Shown: positions 61,591-64,000 of the stretch, in pieces
Layout: every line of letters begins with the position of its first letter
Numbering within the stretch: the first letter of the stretch is position 1
Notes under the pieces: model-generated
What the model was told of the DNA's origin: nothing
Database searches by the model: none
Seen by the model: the letters and a program-made list of their open reading frames with translations, nothing else
Assembly: GCA_934539295.1 (NCBI GenBank)
Contig: CAKTCN010000005.1
Coordinates: 43,082-107,081 of the forward strand
DNA: 64,000 bases
Source: an uncultured Allosphingosinicella sp.
GTDB taxonomy: Bacteria; Pseudomonadota; Alphaproteobacteria; Sphingomonadales; Sphingomonadaceae
Direction: 5' to 3'
Position numbers and translations under genes: made by a program

Positions 61591-61989
61591 ATGAAGAAGG
61601 GCTATGTCGACGATATCGAGAAAGCGACGCTCGATAACGAGAATTTTCGCAAGGTGCTCTATACCGGCGAGTTCCTGCAACTCGTGGTGATGACGATCGA
61701 GCCCGGCGGTGAGATCGGCGAGGAAGTCCATGAAGATCACGATCAGTTCTTCCGCATCGAAGGCGGTTCGGGCGAGGTCCAGATCGACGGCAAGGCGCAT
61801 CAGATCGAGGACGATTATGCCGTGATCGTGCCGGCGGGCGCCAAGCATAACGTCATCAATACCGGCACCGAACCGCTGAAGCTCTATACGATCTATGGCC
61901 CGCCCGAGCATCGCGACAAGGTCGTGAGGAAGACCAAGGAGTCAGCCGACAAGAACGAAGAGCATTTCGACGGCAAGACGACGGAATAA
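61591..61989 (+). CDS. Cupin domain protein
   Basis: A 132-residue single-domain cupin. Motif 1 with metal-binding His/Glu is EVHEDHDQFFRIEGGSGEV, motif 2 is VPAGAKHNVINTG. The C-terminus (KTKESADKNEEHF) is highly charged. Such small cupins may be isomerases or mannose-6-phosphate isomerase-like; no specific substrate can be named. The start ATG has GAGCG only; a GGAAC...CGTT pair lies upstream (61526-61552) but with non-standard spacing. Confidence 0.85.
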   Translation: MKKGYVDDIEKATLDNENFRKVLYTGEFLQLVVMTIEPGGEIGEEVHEDHDQFFRIEGGSGEVQIDGKAHQIEDDYAVIVPAGAKHNVINTGTEPLKLYTIYGPPEHRDKVVRKTKESADKNEEHFDGKTTE

Positions 61990-61996
61990 GGCTGCC

Positions 61997-62290
61997 TCAG
62001 CGCCGGTTTCGGTTCGCCCCATCGCGAGGGCCGAAGCCGGCGCCATAACCCTGCCGCACGACCGTCGGCTGCGGACAACCGTTCACCTCGCGCACGACCG
62101 CGAGGCTGAGGTCTCCGGGTGGCAACTCGCCCAGCTTCTGCGATCGCACCTGCTGTTTCCCACGCGCCTGCCGCACGGTGTCGTAGCAATGGCTTGGAGC
62201 CGGATCGATCACGTGGCCGGCCTGTTGCGGCTGGCCGGATGCCGGCGAAGCGATCGCCAGCACGGCAGCGAATGACAGAGACATGTGCAT
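61997..62290 (-). CDS. Small secreted protein of unknown function
   Basis: A 97-residue protein with a signal peptide (MHMSLSFAAVLAIASPASG), mature part of about 77 residues with two cysteines (SHCYDT, NGCPQ) and a Gly/Arg-rich tail. AAGGAG lies 10 bp before the ATG. Its stop is 7 bp from the converging cupin stop. No family recognised; coding status supported mainly by the signal peptide and ribosome site. Confidence 0.6.
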   Translation of the reverse strand: MHMSLSFAAVLAIASPASGQPQQAGHVIDPAPSHCYDTVRQARGKQQVRSQKLGELPPGDLSLAVVREVNGCPQPTVVRQGYGAGFGPRDGANRNRR

Positions 62291-62643
62291 GGAAGCATGC
62301 TCCTTGTTTCCGGCTGATCATAGCATGAAAGTCGGGCGCGTTCCAAACATGATCGGGACGCGTACTGGCATGCTCCCTGCGCGCCTCGAACCGCATGCGA
62401 TTGCGTGACGGCTGGTCGGTCCCCGCTCTGCCAGCTTCTTCTTACGACCGTGGTTCACGCCGCGCCTCACAGCATCCTCATGGGCGGCAGCGTCAGAACA
62501 CAGCGGAAGCTCTTTCCCATGATCCGCCGGGAACTGCAGGAGAGCCTCGCGGACGATTGGCGCGCTGATGTTGGCACAACCTGCGGCAAGCGGTGCGCAG
62601 CCGAGTTGACGAATAGCGGGCGGCAGTGGCACAGGGGCCGTGC
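62291..62643. other. Gap of about 350 bp without a recognisable gene
   Basis: Between the small secreted protein and the tRNA. Short open frames exist on both strands but none shows a ribosome site together with a plausible protein. No repeat of the families described here is found in it. It should contain the promoter of the tRNA gene and of the secreted protein. Confidence 0.5.
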
Positions 62644-62717
62644 GCGGGTATGATGTAATGGTAGCCTGTCAGCTTCCCAAGCTGAACGCGCGGGTTCGAT
62701 TCCCGCTACCCGCTCCA
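62644..62717 (+). tRNA. tRNA-Gly (anticodon CCC)
   Basis: A complete cloverleaf. Acceptor stem GCGGGTA (62644-62650) pairs with TACCCGC (62707-62713). The anticodon stem TCAGC/GCTGA encloses loop TTCCCAA with anticodon CCC at 62676-62678. The T-arm GCGGG-TTCGATT-CCCGC is perfect. Discriminator base T is followed by an encoded CCA. It reads the GGG codon. Confidence 0.95.
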
Positions 62718-62828
62718 GATCGCTTCGATGCATCACGCACAGTGTCGAACCTTCCTGCTTCTCCGGATCGGCACGGTTGTGAGAAGTAGCGCCTGCTCGC
62801 CCTTTGCACGCGCTTGTGGGAAGATCGT

Positions 62829-63584
62829 CTAAACGCCGCCTTCCACCACTTCGCGCCCTTCCTTGCGAAGCGCCTCGGCAAGCGCGGCGCAGCACGCCTC
62901 CAGCGCAGCTTCATCAACCGATCGGATCACGAAGTTGGCGCCCACTCGCCCCTCCTTGAAGAAGGGATAGGACCCGATCTGGCAGCCGTCATGCGCCTTC
63001 TCGGTCGCGGCGAGCAGGTCGGCGACTTCGCTCTCGGCCGTCCAGCAACCGACGGTGCGCGACAACAAAGGCCGCCCGCCCTCCAGCGTGCCCGACAATG
63101 CCTCGAGCATCATGCCCGCAATGTGCGGCACGCCGGCCAGGATGAAGATGTTGCCATGACGAATACCTGGCGCGCCCGACATGCGGTTCTCGATCAACTC
63201 GCCGCCGTCCGGCACCCGCGCCATCCGGAGGCGAGCCTCGTTGATGCCGCCGCGGCTGGCATAATAATCTTCCAGGATCGCCTTGGCGCGGGGATGCACG
63301 ATCACCGGCACGCCCAGGGCCGCCGCGATCGCGTCCACCGTGATGTCGTCATGGGTCGGACCGATGCCGCCAGTCGTGAACAAATAATGGTTGGCAGCGC
63401 GCAGGGCGTTCACCGCCTCCACGATGCGGCCTTCGACGTCCGGAACGACGCGCACCTCTGCAAGGCGGATGCCCTGCAGGTTCAGCCAGGTGGCGATCTG
63501 GGCGATGTTCTTGTCCTGGGTGCGGCCGGACAGGATCTCGTCGCCGATGATGAGGAGCCCTGCCGTCCAGATCCGTTCCGCCAC
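62829..63584 (-). CDS. CinA-like molybdopterin-binding (MoCF) domain protein
   Basis: A 251-residue protein with the MoaB/MogA-like domain of CinA (COG1058): LLIIGDEILSGRTQDKN at the start, and TTGGIGPTHDDITVDAIA, the domain's most conserved motif. Full CinA proteins carry a second, nicotinamide-nucleotide amidase domain of about 150 residues; that is absent here, so this is the stand-alone form. In full-length relatives this domain hydrolyses ADP-ribose-type compounds; the activity here is not certain. Divergent from map. Confidence 0.88.
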   Translation of the reverse strand: MAERIWTAGLLIIGDEILSGRTQDKNIAQIATWLNLQGIRLAEVRVVPDVEGRIVEAVNALRAANHYLFTTGGIGPTHDDITVDAIAAALGVPVIVHPRAKAILEDYYASRGGINEARLRMARVPDGGELIENRMSGAPGIRHGNIFILAGVPHIAGMMLEALSGTLEGGRPLLSRTVGCWTAESEVADLLAATEKAHDGCQIGSYPFFKEGRVGANFVIRSVDEAALEACCAALAEALRKEGREVVEGGV

Positions 63585-63668
63585 GTCTCACTCCTGCTTG
63601 GGGCCGACCGGCCATCGCTGCCTCCTTTGAACAAAGGCCGCGCCTGCGACAAGCCGGGTCGCGGGCGG

Positions 63669-63697
63669 TTGTTCCCTCGGGGCGGCAGGTCTATATT
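63669..63697 (+). promoter_or_regulatory. Candidate promoter of map, leaderless
   Basis: TTGTTC (63669-63674) and TATATT (63692-63697) are separated by 17 bp. The -10 ends 6 bp before the ATG at 63704, so transcription would begin at or next to the A of the start codon. No ribosome-binding site is seen before the ATG, which fits a leaderless mRNA. Confidence 0.55.
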
Positions 63698-63703
63698 CCG
63701 GCT

Positions 63704-64000
63704 ATGGCTACCCTTCTCGACAATGACGAAGACCTGATCGGTTACTCGGGCACGATCAAGCTCCACGGCCCCCGCGGTTTTGAAGGCATGCGCAAGGCCG
63801 GTCGCCTCGCGGCCGATATACTCGACGCGCTGGTGCCGCACGTGGTGCCGGGCGTCACCACGCAGGAACTGGACGACATCGTCTACCGCATGGCCGTCGA
63901 AGCCGGCGGAGTGCCCGCGACGCTCGGCTATCGCGGTTTCACCAAGAGCTGCTGCACGTCGATAAACCATGTCGTGTGCCACGGCATTCCGGGTGACCGG
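63704..64000 (+). CDS. map: Methionine aminopeptidase, type I (partial, 5' part)
   Basis: The first 99 codons of a metal-dependent aminopeptidase that removes the initiator methionine from new proteins; the gene runs off the window. Recognisable are KLHGPRGFEGMRKAGRLAADIL and SINHVVCHGIPGD, where the His of VCHGIP is the conserved active-site residue of type I enzymes. The N-terminal stretch before residue 20 is slightly longer than in E. coli, as usual in alphaproteobacteria. Probably leaderless. Confidence 0.94.
   Translation, partial: MATLLDNDEDLIGYSGTIKLHGPRGFEGMRKAGRLAADILDALVPHVVPGVTTQELDDIVYRMAVEAGGVPATLGYRGFTKSCCTSINHVVCHGIPGDR

Noticed and set aside
62405-62653. 82-codon open frame before the tRNA
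   Set aside because: No ribosome site, no recognisable sequence, and its end runs into the tRNA acceptor stem.
1-64000. Prophage, insertion sequence, integron or defence island
   Set aside because: No integrase, transposase, restriction, toxin or phage structural gene was found. The tRNA-Gly shows no partial repeat of its 3' end nearby that would mark an attachment site.

Overview
The window is a 64 kb piece of GC-rich bacterial chromosome with no plasmid, phage or transposase gene. Gene content points to an alphaproteobacterium of the Sphingomonadaceae type (Sphingomonas or a close relative): RppH, a UPF0262 protein, a 4Fe-4S PurF with propeptide, an S9 protein with a long Ala/Pro-rich N-terminus, AstB, a photolyase-CFA synthase pair, several secreted exopeptidases, and many short inverted repeats between genes. 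This assignment comes from gene families, not from a 16S gene, which is absent.

Layout. 1-7.3 kb: tail of an MFS transporter, cysK, xth, an S46 dipeptidyl peptidase, an overlapping nucleotidyltransferase/metallophosphoesterase pair, an Lrp regulator and a gamma-glutamylcyclotransferase-fold protein. 7.3-12.5 kb: MerR regulator plus acyl-CoA dehydrogenase with a clear palindromic operator, a lipoprotein, purF and an SDR enzyme. 12.5-19.2 kb: phr-cfa on the minus strand and an esterase-rppH-M20-astB run on the plus strand. 19.3-25.2 kb: a tightly overlapped minus-strand trehalose operon, SH3 protein-otsB-GH15-otsA-dienelactone hydrolase-pgl. 25.3-33 kb: nitronate monooxygenase-like enzyme, alpha/beta hydrolase, selO, dnaB, UPF0262, lipoprotein-cdd-dcd and a small secreted protein. 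33-42 kb: RNase R carrying a repeat insertion, M28 peptidase, and an ABC ATPase with a permease-M1 peptidase fusion. 41.8-50 kb: fumarylacetoacetase-family protein and a valine catabolic cluster (isobutyryl-CoA dehydrogenase, 3-hydroxyisobutyryl-CoA hydrolase, enoyl-CoA hydratase, 3-hydroxyisobutyrate dehydrogenase), then an M13 peptidase. 50-54.4 kb: divergent glpK/glpD, a tiny acidic protein and a 2H-phosphoesterase-like/HAD pair. 54.4-64 kb: rplM-rpsI with a strong terminator, a GGDEF protein, a serine hydrolase, two membrane proteins, a metallophosphoesterase-lipid kinase pair, a cupin, tRNA-Gly(CCC), a CinA-like protein and the 5' part of map.

Most of the window is chromosomal housekeeping and catabolism: cysteine, purine and pyrimidine metabolism, replication, translation, trehalose synthesis, glycerol, arginine and valine breakdown, and peptide scavenging in the envelope. 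The most unusual feature is the repeats. At least six families of 70-190 bp imperfect palindromes fill the gaps at gene ends, and one copy sits in frame inside the RNase R gene, adding about 25-28 residues. Other points worth checking are the 2H-phosphoesterase/phosphatase pair, the nucleotidyltransferase/phosphoesterase pair, the otsB-GH15-otsA-DLH-pgl operon, the permease-peptidase fusion, and a possible stress-sigma promoter in front of phr-cfa.
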